From: Couchioplanes caeruleus
GTDB lineage: Bacteria > Actinomycetota > Actinomycetes > Mycobacteriales > Micromonosporaceae
Assembly (NCBI RefSeq): GCF_003751945.1
Contig: NZ_RJKL01000001.1
Span: 6,882,001-6,946,000, forward strand
DNA length: 64,000 nt
Direction of reading: 5' to 3'
The position numbers and the translations under genes are program-made. How positions within the stretch are numbered: position 1 is the stretch's first letter; each line of letters opens with the position of its first letter. Shown in pieces: positions 28,335 through 37,405 of this stretch. The notes below the pieces were generated by a model. The model worked only from the letters and a program-made list of their open reading frames with translations, was not told the origin of the DNA and ran no database searches.

Positions 28335-28796
28335 CTACTGAGCTGCGATGAAGTGCTGGGCGTTGATCTCGCGGACCAGGGGGCCGAGGTCGTCGATCTC
28401 GTCGACGTCGACGCCGGCTTCGCGAAGGGATTCGGCGCCGCGGCAGTCGGCGAGGATGAGTGGTTCGCGCAGGGCGAAGACGACGCGGCCGATGCCTCGG
28501 GCGAGGATCAGGCCGGTGCAGGTGCCAGGACGGGATCTCCGTGCGGTGCAGGGTTCCAGGGTGCTGTAGATGGTTGCCTTCGCCAGGTCGGGGCGCGGCA
28601 CGGCGGCGAGCTTGGCGAGGGCGACTTCCTCCGCGTGGTCGCGCGGGTTCCACTCGCCGGTGTAGCCGGTGGCCAGCGCGTGGCCGTGGTGGTCGACGAC
28701 GATGGCACCGACGGCGTAGTTGGTGGGTGTCGGCAGTGACAGCCGCGACAGGTCGATCGCGGCGGTCAACCAGCGGCGATCCTCGGAGGAGGCCAT
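28335..28796 (-). CDS. Cytidine/deoxycytidylate deaminase-family protein
   Basis: 153-residue zinc deaminase. The metal site is HAEE (His54, with catalytic Glu56) and LEPCTARRSRPGTC (Cys83, Cys93). The long PCTxRxSxPxxC spacing resembles the deaminase half of RibD and related pyrimidine deaminases more than tRNA-editing TadA. The substrate cannot be set. It stands alone between the DUF62-type gene and the beta-lactamase-fold gene, same strand. Confidence 0.8.
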   Translation of the reverse strand: MASSEDRRWLTAAIDLSRLSLPTPTNYAVGAIVVDHHGHALATGYTGEWNPRDHAEEVALAKLAAVPRPDLAKATIYSTLEPCTARRSRPGTCTGLILARGIGRVVFALREPLILADCRGAESLREAGVDVDEIDDLGPLVREINAQHFIAAQ

Positions 28797-28823
28797 GATC
28801 GCAAGACTACGGTCCCGGTCGGT

Positions 28824-29780
28824 TCAGCCGGCCGGGAGGTGGTCGAGGAGGGTACGGCCGATCACCGCGTGGGCCTGGACCGCGGGATGGGTCGAGCCGT
28901 AGTTGTCGCGGTCGTCCAGGCCCTCGGCGAACAGCGCGTACGTGAGCTTCGGCTTGCCGTCGCGCCCGAACATGATGCCGGCCTCGTGGCGGGAGGCGCC
29001 GAGGTCGTTGAAGTCGGCGCCGTACTTGGTGGCGATGCGGCTGCGTTCCTCCGAGGACATCGTGCGGCGGATGCCGTCGTGGTAGCCGTTGATCGAGCGG
29101 GCGATGCTCAGCAGGAATCGGCACGAGGCGGGGGCGAGCAGGGTGCCGGTGGCGAGGCGCCAGAGCAGGTCGTGCATCTCGCGGGGCGTGGTGGTGCCGA
29201 GGAAGAAGCGGTGCGGGTTCTCGACCGGTTCCACTCGGGTGTGGGTGAAGCCCTTCGCCGCGAGGATGTCGTTGATCTCGGCCGCCGGTACGACGCGACC
29301 GCACATACGGACGGCGGTGTTGTCCGACATCAGCAGCATCGCGGTGAGGAAGTTGGCGACCGTGATCTCGTCACCCCAGACCGCGTGCAGGAAGTAGATG
29401 CCGGAGCCTTCGAGGATGATGTCCTGCTGAAGGTCCAGTTTGGTGCCCAGGGTGAGCTGGCCTCGGTCGATCTTGTCCATGACGGCCGCGGCGACGGCGA
29501 GCTTCTGCACGCTGTAGCCCTCGGTCACATGGTCGGCGTCGTCCTCGACGATCGGCCGGGGGACACCTGCCGGGTCGACGGCGGCGATATGCGTGTGCCA
29601 GGTGCCGCCTGCCTTCGCCTTCTCCTGCTCGTACACGCGGCGGATGACGCGGGGCCCGCCGGTGGAGGCCACGCCGTCGTCGGGTCGCGCGGCGGCGGCA
29701 GGGCCGCTCATGCCGGCGGAGACGGCCGCCGCGGCGGCGCCCAGCCCGAGTGCGGAACGGCGGGACAGGTGGGCTGGCAT
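28824..29780 (-). CDS. Tat-exported class A beta-lactamase-fold protein
   Basis: 318 residues from ATG 29780. The N-terminus LSRRSALGLGAAAAAVSAGM is a twin-arginine signal. The serine-hydrolase motifs SxxK (SVQK, 90-93) and SDN (152-154) are intact. The third motif, usually KTG, appears to be HEAG (265-268), so true beta-lactamase activity is uncertain. It may act on peptidoglycan or another amide. The frame is open far upstream but overlaps the response regulator. It lies just downstream of the two-component operon. Confidence 0.8.
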   Translation of the reverse strand: MPAHLSRRSALGLGAAAAAVSAGMSGPAAAARPDDGVASTGGPRVIRRVYEQEKAKAGGTWHTHIAAVDPAGVPRPIVEDDADHVTEGYSVQKLAVAAAVMDKIDRGQLTLGTKLDLQQDIILEGSGIYFLHAVWGDEITVANFLTAMLLMSDNTAVRMCGRVVPAAEINDILAAKGFTHTRVEPVENPHRFFLGTTTPREMHDLLWRLATGTLLAPASCRFLLSIARSINGYHDGIRRTMSSEERSRIATKYGADFNDLGASRHEAGIMFGRDGKPKLTYALFAEGLDDRDNYGSTHPAVQAHAVIGRTLLDHLPAG

Positions 29781-29871
29781 TGCGCTCCCTCGATGATCCG
29801 GTGGTCCGTCGGCACGGTAACGCACAACGGACGAGGGCCGCGAGACGATACGGTCTGACCGCGGCGCGTGA

Positions 29872-30517
29872 TTATGAGCGCAGGAACCGGAGGACGGCCA
29901 GGACGCGCCGGTGATCCGTACGGTCGCGGGGGAAGGTCGAGTTTGGTGAAGATCGCCGTGACGTGCTTCTCGACGCTGCGCTCGGCGAGGTGCAGCGCGT
30001 CGGCGATGGCCACGTTGGAGCGGCCCTCGGCGAGCAGCCCGAGGATCTCGCGTTCGCGGGTGGACAGCCGGGCCAACCCCGCGTCGACCGAGGGCGCGGC
30101 GAGAAGCTGCCGGACCACCTCGGGGTCGAGGGCGGTGCCGCCGGCCGCGACGCGCCGCAGCGCCTCGACGAACTCGCCGGTGCTGACGATCCGGTCCTTG
30201 AGCAGGTAGCCCACGTGGCCGGCGTGCTCGGCCAGCAGCCGCCGCGCGTAGCTCGTCTCGACCCACTGCGAGAAGACGAGAACCCCGATCTCCGGGTACG
30301 CCGACCGGATGGTCAACGCGGCGCGCAGCCCCTCGTCGGTGTGCGAGGGCGGCATCCGCACGTCGACCACGGCGGCGTCCGGCCGCTCGGCCGCGACGGC
30401 GTCGAGCAGGGCATCGGCGTCGGCGACCGCGGCGACGACGTCGATGTCGTGCTCACCCAGCAGCAGCACGATGCCCTCCCGCAGCAGCGGATTGTCCTCC
30501 GCGATGACGACGCGCAC
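29872..30517 (-). pseudogene. LuxR/NarL response regulator with apparent C-terminal frameshift
   Basis: The receiver domain begins MRVVIAEDNPLLREGI with phospho-Asp52 in VVDVRMPPSHTDEG. The helix-turn-helix runs from LSTREREILGLLAEGRSN to KHVTAIFTKLDL. Right after it, in a run of five G (29928-29932, plus strand), the frame seems to slip: the shifted frame reads DRTDHRRVLAVLRFLRS then TAA (29872-29874), the normal family ending. Unshifted, the frame runs on to 29708 and overlaps the next gene by 73 bases with non-family sequence. The domains needed for function precede the slip. GTG 30517. Confidence 0.75.
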
Positions 30518-30518
30518 G

Positions 30519-31988
30519 TCAATCCTTCCGGGGTAGCAGCATGGTCACGGTCGTCGGCCCGCCCACCGGCGAGTCGACCTCGAGGCGGCCGTCAAGGGCG
30601 GCGGCCCGCCGAGCCAACCCGGCCAGCCCGGTCCCGGCCGACCCGGCGGCCCGCCCGGCCCCGCCCGGCCCCGCCCCGGTCGGCGCGGGCTGCGCGGGCA
30701 CCGCGTGCGCGGTGGGCTGCACGGGCGTCGCGTGTGGGGCGGGCGGCACCTGCGAGGCAGGTCGCGCCTGCAAGGCGGACAAAGCGGGCGGCACGAGTCC
30801 GGTCGGCGTGGGGACGGGCGGCGCGGGCCGGGGCGGCGCAGGGACGGGCGGCGCGGAGGTGGGCGGTGCGGGCCCGGTCGGCGTGGGGACGGGTGGTGTG
30901 GGAGCGGCTCCGCCGTGGCCGTCGTCGGTCACCGTCAATTCCAGCCAGCGGCCCTGCTCGTGGACGGCTATCGCCGCGCGGGTGGCGCCGGAGTGCCGGG
31001 CGATGTTGGTCAGCAGCTCCGCCACCGCGAAGTACACCGCCGACGCCGTCTCGTCCGGCGGGCGCCGGGGCAGGTCGACGATGACCGACGCCGGGACCGC
31101 GCTGCGCCCGGCCAGAGTGGACAGGGCCACCTCGAGGCCGTCGTCCAGGGCCGGAGGGTGCAGGCCGCGGACGATGTCGCGCAGTTCCGCGAGGGCCTCG
31201 GTCACGGTGCCGCGGGCATCGGCGGCCAGGGCGCGGACGGCGTCGTCGGCGCTGCGGTGCTCGATGCGGGCCAGCGTCAGCCCCAGGGAGACCAGCCGGG
31301 CCTGGGTGCCGTCGTGCAGGTCTCGCTCGACGCGGCGCATCAGCGCCGTCGCGTCCTGCTGCAGGGCGGCGCGACCCGCCTCGAGCTGGGCGATGCGGCG
31401 GGCCGCGCGGCCGGGCCACAGCAGTCCACGGGCGAGCGCGCCGTCGGCCCACACCACGAGGCGCAGGAACCAGGGCAGAGCCAGCAGCAGGGCCGCACCT
31501 TGGGCGGCGACCCACCAGCTCGCGGGCCAGCTACGGCCGTCGAAACCCAGCTCGGCCGGCAGGAGGAACCACCACACCGGATAGGTGAGCCCCATCGTTC
31601 CGAGGCCGAGGGCGATGACCGTCCCGTACGCCCCCACGCAGATCAGCGGGAACCGCAGGAAGAAGTACGTCAGCGCCCGCCATGCCGTCGCGTCGCCGAA
31701 GAGGGCGACGATCCGGGCCCGGCGGGTGGTTCCCGGAAGCGGCGGCGGGTCGGGCCAGTCGTGGGCGAGCAGCCGGCGGGCGAACAGGCGGAAGTATCGC
31801 GGCATCAGTCGCGCGAGTGCCAGCACCCCGGCCAGCAGCGCCAGGCCGAAGACGACGACCGACAACGCCACGGAGACGATGCCCAGCAGCGACAGGACGA
31901 ACGCCGGCAGGCTGAGCAGCAGGCCGCTGAGCACGAAGCCCATCTCCCGCCACATGCGGCCACCGCCCCAGACACGCAGCACAATCAT
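30519..31988 (-). CDS. NarL-type sensor histidine kinase with large ATP-lid insert
   Basis: 489 residues from ATG 31988. Four or more membrane segments occupy about 15-60 and 108-185. The HisKA_3 domain has ERDLHDGTQARL with phospho-His225; the ATPase has LLTNIARHSGA (N box) and DDG (355-357). Between the G1 box and GTGLAGL (452-458) lie about 90 Pro/Ala/Thr/Gly-rich residues (361-450), where family members have about 5 to 10. The pair with the response regulator and the adjacent ABC exporter suggests sensing of, and response to, a membrane-active compound. It overlaps the permease stop (ATGA). Confidence 0.88.
   Translation of the reverse strand: MIVLRVWGGGRMWREMGFVLSGLLLSLPAFVLSLLGIVSVALSVVVFGLALLAGVLALARLMPRYFRLFARRLLAHDWPDPPPLPGTTRRARIVALFGDATAWRALTYFFLRFPLICVGAYGTVIALGLGTMGLTYPVWWFLLPAELGFDGRSWPASWWVAAQGAALLLALPWFLRLVVWADGALARGLLWPGRAARRIAQLEAGRAALQQDATALMRRVERDLHDGTQARLVSLGLTLARIEHRSADDAVRALAADARGTVTEALAELRDIVRGLHPPALDDGLEVALSTLAGRSAVPASVIVDLPRRPPDETASAVYFAVAELLTNIARHSGATRAAIAVHEQGRWLELTVTDDGHGGAAPTPPVPTPTGPAPPTSAPPVPAPPRPAPPVPTPTGLVPPALSALQARPASQVPPAPHATPVQPTAHAVPAQPAPTGAGPGGAGRAAGSAGTGLAGLARRAAALDGRLEVDSPVGGPTTVTMLLPRKD
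30635..30912 (-). repeat. Low-complexity GC-rich segment in the kinase gene
   Basis: Degenerate short repeats of the type GGCGGCGCGGG / GGTGGGGACGGGCGG encode the Pro/Ala/Thr/Gly-rich insert of the histidine kinase. PVPTPTG occurs twice in the translation. The segment length is a multiple of three and the downstream frame is intact. Confidence 0.75.
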
Positions 31989-33304
31989 CCGACGACCTCG
32001 GTCGGCGGGCGCCGTAGTGCCAGGGCGGCCGGCAGGACGGTGCCCGCCGCGACCAGTGTGGCCACCGCCGCGATGCCCGCCGCCAGCCAGGAGCCGGGCA
32101 GCCACGGCTTCCAGGTGCCCAGGGCCGTGTGCAGCAGAGGCAGGAGGGTCACCGCCGCCACGGCCGCGGCGACCGCCAGGGCTGTGCCGGTCACCACCAG
32201 AGCCTCGCAGATCACGATCGCGAGCGTGCGCCCGCGGGTGCCGCCGGTGAGCCGGGTGACTGCCAGGTCGCGCCGGCGGGCGAGGATCGCCGTGACGAGC
32301 GTGTTGACCGCCGCGATCGCGGCGAAGGACGCGTAGGCGCCCGTGCCGAAGAACTCGAGCCAGCGGACCTCGGCCGGGGCGGGGATGCCGGTGACGTGGG
32401 TGGTGGTCGCGGTGCGCACGAGTGTCACCGCGGTGAAGGCGATCGCCAGGGTGAGCGGGACGAGCGCGCCGGACAGGGCCCTGGCGTTGACCGCGACCGT
32501 GTCGGCGGCCAGCCGGCCGGTGTCGCCCATAAGCCGGGCGAGCGGCGCGGCGACCCGCAGCAGCGCCGGCCCGAGGAGCCCCGCGCCGACGCAGAGGGCG
32601 AGCATGACGAACAGCCCGGCCTGGTCGGCGGTGTCGGCGTCGAGGTCCGCGATCACCACCGAGAACACGACGCCGCCCGTGACCAGCATCAGGCCCATGG
32701 CGACACGGATCACGCCGATGCGGGACCGGGGCGCCACCGCCTCGGTCAGGGCGACCGCGGGCCGCATCCGGGACGGGCGGACCGCGGCGGCGAGGGCACC
32801 GAGCAGGGAGGTGCCGACGGTGACCGCGAACGCGATCGGCAGGGCTCCACCGTGGGCGTGGAAGGTCACCTCGGCCGGCACGATGCCGTGGCCGACGAGG
32901 CCGCCGACCCAGGCGCGTCCGGCCAGCATGCCCAGCGGGACGCCGGCGAGCGTGGCCGGCACGGCGACGACGGCGGCCTGCGCGGCGATGGCGCGCCGGA
33001 CCCGCCCCGGGGTGGCGCCGATCGCCCGGACCAGCGCGATGTCGCGGGCCTGGTGGCGGATCGCGGCGCTCATCGTGACGCCGACGATGATGATCGACAG
33101 GTAGATCGACGCCATCAGGAAGAGCAGGCCGATGTCGCCGACGCCGCTGTCGGTCAGGGCCCGGCGCTGGGCCGCGTCCAGCGGTGCCTCCGCCAGCGAC
33201 GCCGTCAGGCAGAGCCCGGCGGTGACCAGTGCGGCGGCGAGGCCCTGGGTGGCCGCCGGGCCGAGGAACGACCAGGGGTTGCGTCGCAGCGCCTGCCGGA
33301 TCAC
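31985..33304 (-). CDS. FtsX-family ABC transporter permease
   Basis: 439 residues from GTG 33304. Two FtsX-type units are fused: each contains a membrane core plus the cytoplasmic motif, RDIALVRAIGATPGRVRRAI in the first and RDLAVTRLTGGTRGRTLAIV in the second. About eight membrane segments are visible. The first extracytoplasmic domain is short. It probably works with the ATPase encoded directly upstream (GTGA overlap) to move a lipid, peptide or antibiotic out of the membrane. Confidence 0.88.
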   Translation of the reverse strand: MIRQALRRNPWSFLGPAATQGLAAALVTAGLCLTASLAEAPLDAAQRRALTDSGVGDIGLLFLMASIYLSIIIVGVTMSAAIRHQARDIALVRAIGATPGRVRRAIAAQAAVVAVPATLAGVPLGMLAGRAWVGGLVGHGIVPAEVTFHAHGGALPIAFAVTVGTSLLGALAAAVRPSRMRPAVALTEAVAPRSRIGVIRVAMGLMLVTGGVVFSVVIADLDADTADQAGLFVMLALCVGAGLLGPALLRVAAPLARLMGDTGRLAADTVAVNARALSGALVPLTLAIAFTAVTLVRTATTTHVTGIPAPAEVRWLEFFGTGAYASFAAIAAVNTLVTAILARRRDLAVTRLTGGTRGRTLAIVICEALVVTGTALAVAAAVAAVTLLPLLHTALGTWKPWLPGSWLAAGIAAVATLVAAGTVLPAALALRRPPTEVVG

Positions 33305-34020
33305 GCGGCCACCGCCGATACGCCGCGCAGCCGGTCGGCGATCTCCCGGGCGTCCGGCGCCGGGCCGTCGGCCGCGATGACGCCGTCGCGCAGCAGGACG
33401 AGACGGTCGGTCCAGGCGGCCGCCGCCGGGTCGTGGGTGACCATCAGCACCGTGACGCCTTCGCGGTCGGCCGCGTCGCGCAGCAGGCCGAGGATCTGCG
33501 CGCCGGTGGACGGGTCGAGGGCCCCGGTGGGCTCGTCGGCGAAGATCACGGCGGGGCCGGTGACCAGCGCCCGTGCGATCGCGACCCGTTGCCGCTGGCC
33601 GCCGGAGAGCTCGCCGACGGGCCGGCGGCCGAGCCCGCCGAGGCCCACCGCCTCGAGCACGTCGTCGATCCGGCGGGCGCGGGGGCCGCCGAGGCGGGCG
33701 GGGAGGGCGACGTTCTGACCCACGGTCAGCTCGGACAGCAGGTTGTAGGACTGGAAGACGAATCCGACCCGGTCGCGTCGCAGCCGGGTGAGTCTCGCCT
33801 CACGCATCCGCGTCACGTCGCGGCCCGTCAGGTGCACCCGGCCGGAGCTGGGCCGGTCGAGCCCCGCCGCGCAGTGCAGCAGGGTGCTCTTGCCGGAGCC
33901 GGTCGCGCCCATCACGGCGACGAACTGGCCGGACGGGACGTCGAGGGACACCTCGCGCAGGGCGACGACGCCGCGCGGGTAGCGCCGGGACACGGCGGTC
34001 AGGGAGATCACTGATTCCAT
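33301..34020 (-). CDS. MacB/LolD-type ABC transporter ATP-binding protein
   Basis: 239 residues from ATG 34020; the longer frame lacks a ribosome site. Walker [10 protein letters not shown] (38-46), signature [15 protein letters not shown], Walker [13 protein letters not shown]. The Q-loop [14 protein letters not shown] is typical of ATPases that drive FtsX/MacB permeases. First gene of the operon ATPase-permease-kinase-regulator, whose members overlap or nearly touch. Confidence 0.92.
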   Translation of the reverse strand: MESVISLTAVSRRYPRGVVALREVSLDVPSGQFVAVMGATGSGKSTLLHCAAGLDRPSSGRVHLTGRDVTRMREARLTRLRRDRVGFVFQSYNLLSELTVGQNVALPARLGGPRARRIDDVLEAVGLGGLGRRPVGELSGGQRQRVAIARALVTGPAVIFADEPTGALDPSTGAQILGLLRDAADREGVTVLMVTHDPAAAAWTDRLVLLRDGVIAADGPAPDAREIADRLRGVSAVAA

Positions 34021-34072
34021 GCGTCCACCCTGGCGGCCGCGAGTCCGGCGCACAGCGGTGCTGTCCCGTCGA

Positions 34073-35002
34073 TCAAGGTGCGGTTGACCGCACCTCACTC
34101 TCCACGTTGGCCCGCAGGATGTTCCAGGACTCCTCGTCGTCGGCGGTTCCCGTGTGCGGGCGGCGGAAGCGATTCACATCCACGCACAGATCGTTGATCA
34201 GCCACCGGCGGCGATAGAGCTCCAGCAGCTCCGGCCGTACCTCGATGCCGGTGGCGGCGGTGTAGGCCGCGTGGTCGCCGCCGAGCAGCCACAGGTCGCG
34301 TTCCGGCGGGGCCAGCAGCGCGGTCTCCCAGTCGATCAGCTTCCAGCCCGCGGCGGTGTGCATGGTGTTGCCGGGATGAGGTTCACCGTGGGTCAGCACG
34401 GACCGTGAGTGGTCGGCCGAGGCGGCGAGCAGGTCGTAGCGTTCCAGCAGAGCGCGGATCGGTGCGGCATGCCGGGCGATCAGGTGGGACGCCCGGACCG
34501 CGTACGGTCCGGCGTCCGCGATCTCGTGGCCGGCCAGGGTCGCTTCGAGCGCGTCGCGGTGGGGGATGGCGAAGTCGTCGGTGGTCGCCCGCCGCCCGAC
34601 CTCTCGCGGTGCGGTGTGCAGGGCCACCAGCATGTCGCGGACGGCGCCTCGATGGTCCTCCGACGGGTAGTCGCCCCACGAGAAGCTTTCACCGTCCACG
34701 AACTCGTACAGCGCCGCCGCATACCGCGGGGTGACGCGCACCAGTGGCCGCACCGGGGCCACCACGAACGGCAGGTGCAGCGCGGCGGCGGCGTCGAGGG
34801 CCCGGCGCAGCCGCTCGTACGGTGCGTCCAGGTCCTCACCGTCGTGGCGTCGCTTGGCCTCCAGGTCGTCGACGGTGAGGAACCAGCGGTTCCCGGCCGC
34901 CCAGTGGTGGCTTCCCCAGCCGACCGGGCGGTAGTGCAGGGAGTCCAGCGAGAAGGCCTCGCGCAGGACCCGCTCGGGCAGATCTTCCGGTGGTGTCAGC
35001 AC
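34073..35002 (-). CDS. Aminoglycoside-phosphotransferase-fold kinase
   Basis: 309 residues. The catalytic loop reads HGEPHPGN (205-212), with Glu where most family members have Asp (HGDxHxGN). The metal-binding segment is IDWE (223-226), and the following PPERDLW is also typical. The fold is shared by antibiotic, choline and sugar kinases, so the substrate is open. Members with HGEPHPGN are common in actinobacteria and not known to me to give resistance. It lies 12 bases after the GH3 stop, same strand. Confidence 0.75.
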   Translation of the reverse strand: MLTPPEDLPERVLREAFSLDSLHYRPVGWGSHHWAAGNRWFLTVDDLEAKRRHDGEDLDAPYERLRRALDAAAALHLPFVVAPVRPLVRVTPRYAAALYEFVDGESFSWGDYPSEDHRGAVRDMLVALHTAPREVGRRATTDDFAIPHRDALEATLAGHEIADAGPYAVRASHLIARHAAPIRALLERYDLLAASADHSRSVLTHGEPHPGNTMHTAAGWKLIDWETALLAPPERDLWLLGGDHAAYTAATGIEVRPELLELYRRRWLINDLCVDVNRFRRPHTGTADDEESWNILRANVESEVRSTAP

Positions 35003-35014
35003 GCCAATGATGAT

Positions 35015-37258
35015 CTACGAGACCCGGAACCGGGCTCGCAGCAGGTTCCGGGGCCGCGAATCGGGGCCGACGAGCAGCTCGAAGTCGCCCGGCTCGACCA
35101 CGCGTCGCCCGTCCGCCGTCACCAGCGTGCAGTCGGCCGCCCGGATGTCGAGGGCGACCGTGACCGTCTCGCCCGGCGGCACCTCGACCTGCCGGTACGC
35201 CTTCAGTTCCCGGGTGGCCCAGGTGACGCTGGTGACGAGGTCGCTGACGTACGCCTGGACCGTCTCGAGCGTGGGACGCCCACCGGTGTTGCGCAGCCGT
35301 ACGGTGGCCCGGACCGTGCCGTGCATGGGCACGTCGGGTTCGTCGATGCGCAGGTCGGCGTACTCGATGGTGGTGTAGCTCAGGCCCTCGCCGAAGGCGA
35401 ACAGCGGATCCTGGTCGAGGTCGGCGTAGCGGTCGCCGTGCTGGCCGCGGATCTGGTTGTAGTAGATCGGCTGCTGGCCGACGTGCCGGGCGGCCGAGAC
35501 CGGCATCCGCCCGGACGGTTCGATGTGGCCGAGCAGCAGTTCGGCCAGGGCCCGGCCGCCGCGCATGCCGGGATTGAAGGCCTGCACGAGCGCGTGGGCG
35601 CCCAGCGCGGACGGCGGCAGCACGGCGGGCTTGGAGTTGAGGAGCACGACCACGGTGGGCGTGCCGGTGGCGGCGAGGGCGTCCAGCAGCGCGATCTGAC
35701 CGCCTTGCAGCTCCAGGGTGGCCGTGGACTTACTCTCGCCGGTCAGCGCCACGGTGTCACCGACCACGACCACCGCGTAGTCGGCGGCCCGGGCGCAGGC
35801 GACCGCCTCGGCGATCATCGCGGGCTCGGGCCCGGCGGGCTGCGAGATCGGCGGCCGCGGCTGGCCGTCCTGGTAGAACTCCCCGGCGGGGTCCGGCACC
35901 AGACGCTCGATGTCGGCGCCGCGGGCCGTGGTGATGGTCCAGTCCGCCGGGGCGACCGCGCGCAGGCCGTCGAGCACGGTCTCGATCAGCTCGCGCGGCT
36001 GGCCACCGGGCATCCAGTCGACCTGCCCGGACGCGCCGGCCCAGTCGCCGAGCTGGGCCTGCGGATCGTCGGCATTGGGGCCGATGACCGCGACCGTCCT
36101 CGGCGCGCCGGACGGCAGCGGCAGGGTGCCGTCGTTGCGCAGCAGGACCAGGGAACGGCGGGCCACCTCGAGGTTGAGCGCGGCGTGGTCCGGGTGCCCG
36201 ATGACCGCGCCCTGCCGGTCTGCGTCGGGGGCGCGCGGGTTCTCGAAGAGGCCGAGCTCGAACTTCAGCCGCAGGACCCGGCGTACGGCGGCGTCGACGT
36301 CCTTTTCGGCGAGCAGGCCGCGCCGCACCGCGGCCTGAGCACCCTCGAAGAACGCGGGGGTGGTCATGACCAGGTCGTTGCCGGCGCGGACCGCGACGGC
36401 GGCCGCCTCCACCTCGTCGGCGCAGACCTGCTGTTCCCACACCATGCGCCCGACGTTGTCCCAGTCGGTGACGAGCGTGCCGGTGAACCCCCATTCTCCC
36501 TTCAGGACGTCGTTGAGCAGCCACGTGTTCGCGGTGATCGGCACTCCGTCGATCGACTGGTAGCCGAGCATGAACGTGCGGCAGCCCGCGCGGGCTGCCC
36601 GCTCGAACGGTGGCAGGAACCAGGCCCGCAGCTTGCGTTGGCTCAGGTCGGCCTCGCTCGCGTCCCGGCCGCCCTGCGTCTCGGAATAGCCGGCGAAGTG
36701 CTTGGCGGACGCGAGGATCGCGGTCGGATCGGTGAGGCCGTCGCCCTGGTAGCCGCGGACCATCGCCGCGCCGAGCTCGCCGATGAGGAACGGGTCCTCG
36801 CCGAACGTCTCGTTCAGCCGTCCCCAGCGCAGGTCGCGGGCGATGCACAGCACCGGCGAGAACGTCCAGTGGACGCCGGTCGCGGACACCTCGACGGCGG
36901 TCACCCGGGCGATCCGCTCCACCAGGGCCGGGTCCCAGGTCGCGGCCATCGCGAGCTGAGTGGGGAAGACGGTGGCTCCGGGCCAGAAGCCGTGCCCGTG
37001 GATGCAGTCCTCGGCGGTGATCAGCGGAATGCCGAGCCGGGTCCGGGCGGCCAGGTCGATCGCCTCGAGCATCCGAGCCGGGGAGGCGTGCAGGATCGAG
37101 CCGGCCAGGCGCGTGATGACCGCGTCCTCGAGGTCCTGCCGGGCGTCGAGCTGGAGCATCTGCCCGACCTTCTCGGCGAGCGTCATCCGGCTCAGCAGAT
37201 CCTCGACGCGTTGGTCGACGCCCAGGGTGGGATCACGGTACGGGTCGCCAGCAGCCAT
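35015..37258 (-). CDS. Glycoside hydrolase family 3 (beta-glucosidase-like)
   Basis: 747 residues from ATG 37258, which has GGAGGAG upstream; two earlier ATGs lack this. No signal peptide, so probably cytoplasmic. The GH3 N-terminal barrel contains KHF (186-188) and the nucleophile Asp265 in LVTDWDNVG. The second alpha/beta domain follows from about 330 (SLVLLRND), with the likely acid/base Glu in DTVALTGESKS. A fibronectin-III-like domain ends the protein. It probably cleaves a beta-linked oligosaccharide imported by a transporter not in this window. Confidence 0.9.
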   Translation of the reverse strand: MAAGDPYRDPTLGVDQRVEDLLSRMTLAEKVGQMLQLDARQDLEDAVITRLAGSILHASPARMLEAIDLAARTRLGIPLITAEDCIHGHGFWPGATVFPTQLAMAATWDPALVERIARVTAVEVSATGVHWTFSPVLCIARDLRWGRLNETFGEDPFLIGELGAAMVRGYQGDGLTDPTAILASAKHFAGYSETQGGRDASEADLSQRKLRAWFLPPFERAARAGCRTFMLGYQSIDGVPITANTWLLNDVLKGEWGFTGTLVTDWDNVGRMVWEQQVCADEVEAAAVAVRAGNDLVMTTPAFFEGAQAAVRRGLLAEKDVDAAVRRVLRLKFELGLFENPRAPDADRQGAVIGHPDHAALNLEVARRSLVLLRNDGTLPLPSGAPRTVAVIGPNADDPQAQLGDWAGASGQVDWMPGGQPRELIETVLDGLRAVAPADWTITTARGADIERLVPDPAGEFYQDGQPRPPISQPAGPEPAMIAEAVACARAADYAVVVVGDTVALTGESKSTATLELQGGQIALLDALAATGTPTVVVLLNSKPAVLPPSALGAHALVQAFNPGMRGGRALAELLLGHIEPSGRMPVSAARHVGQQPIYYNQIRGQHGDRYADLDQDPLFAFGEGLSYTTIEYADLRIDEPDVPMHGTVRATVRLRNTGGRPTLETVQAYVSDLVTSVTWATRELKAYRQVEVPPGETVTVALDIRAADCTLVTADGRRVVEPGDFELLVGPDSRPRNLLRARFRVS

Positions 37259-37308
37259 CGCTCTCCTCCGATGCATCGCCCAGCGCCGGAAGTGTCGCAC
37301 GGCCGGAA

Positions 37309-37356
37309 CCGGTACCGGCGTCCGCGGGGATCGGCTTTTCGGTCAATTGGTACCGG
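37309..37356 (-). promoter_or_regulatory. Candidate operator pair upstream of the GH3 gene
   Basis: CCGGTACCGG (37309-37318, perfect palindrome) and TTGGTACCGG (37347-37356) share the GGTACC core 38 bp apart. TTGACC, a -35-like hexamer on the minus strand, lies just beside the distal copy. The arrangement suggests a repressor site for the glycosidase, as is common with LacI-family regulators, but no regulator gene is adjacent. Confidence 0.4.
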
Positions 37357-37405
37357 AACCGAAGCCCGTGGCCCGGGACCAGAGGCGGCGGTGTAGCGTC
37401 GGCCT

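Noticed and set aside
34409..37396. 995-residue plus-strand frame opposite the GH3 and phosphotransferase genes
   Set aside because: Arg/Gly/Ala/His-rich composition of an antisense frame in GC-rich DNA; no domain; the minus-strand genes have clear catalytic motifs.
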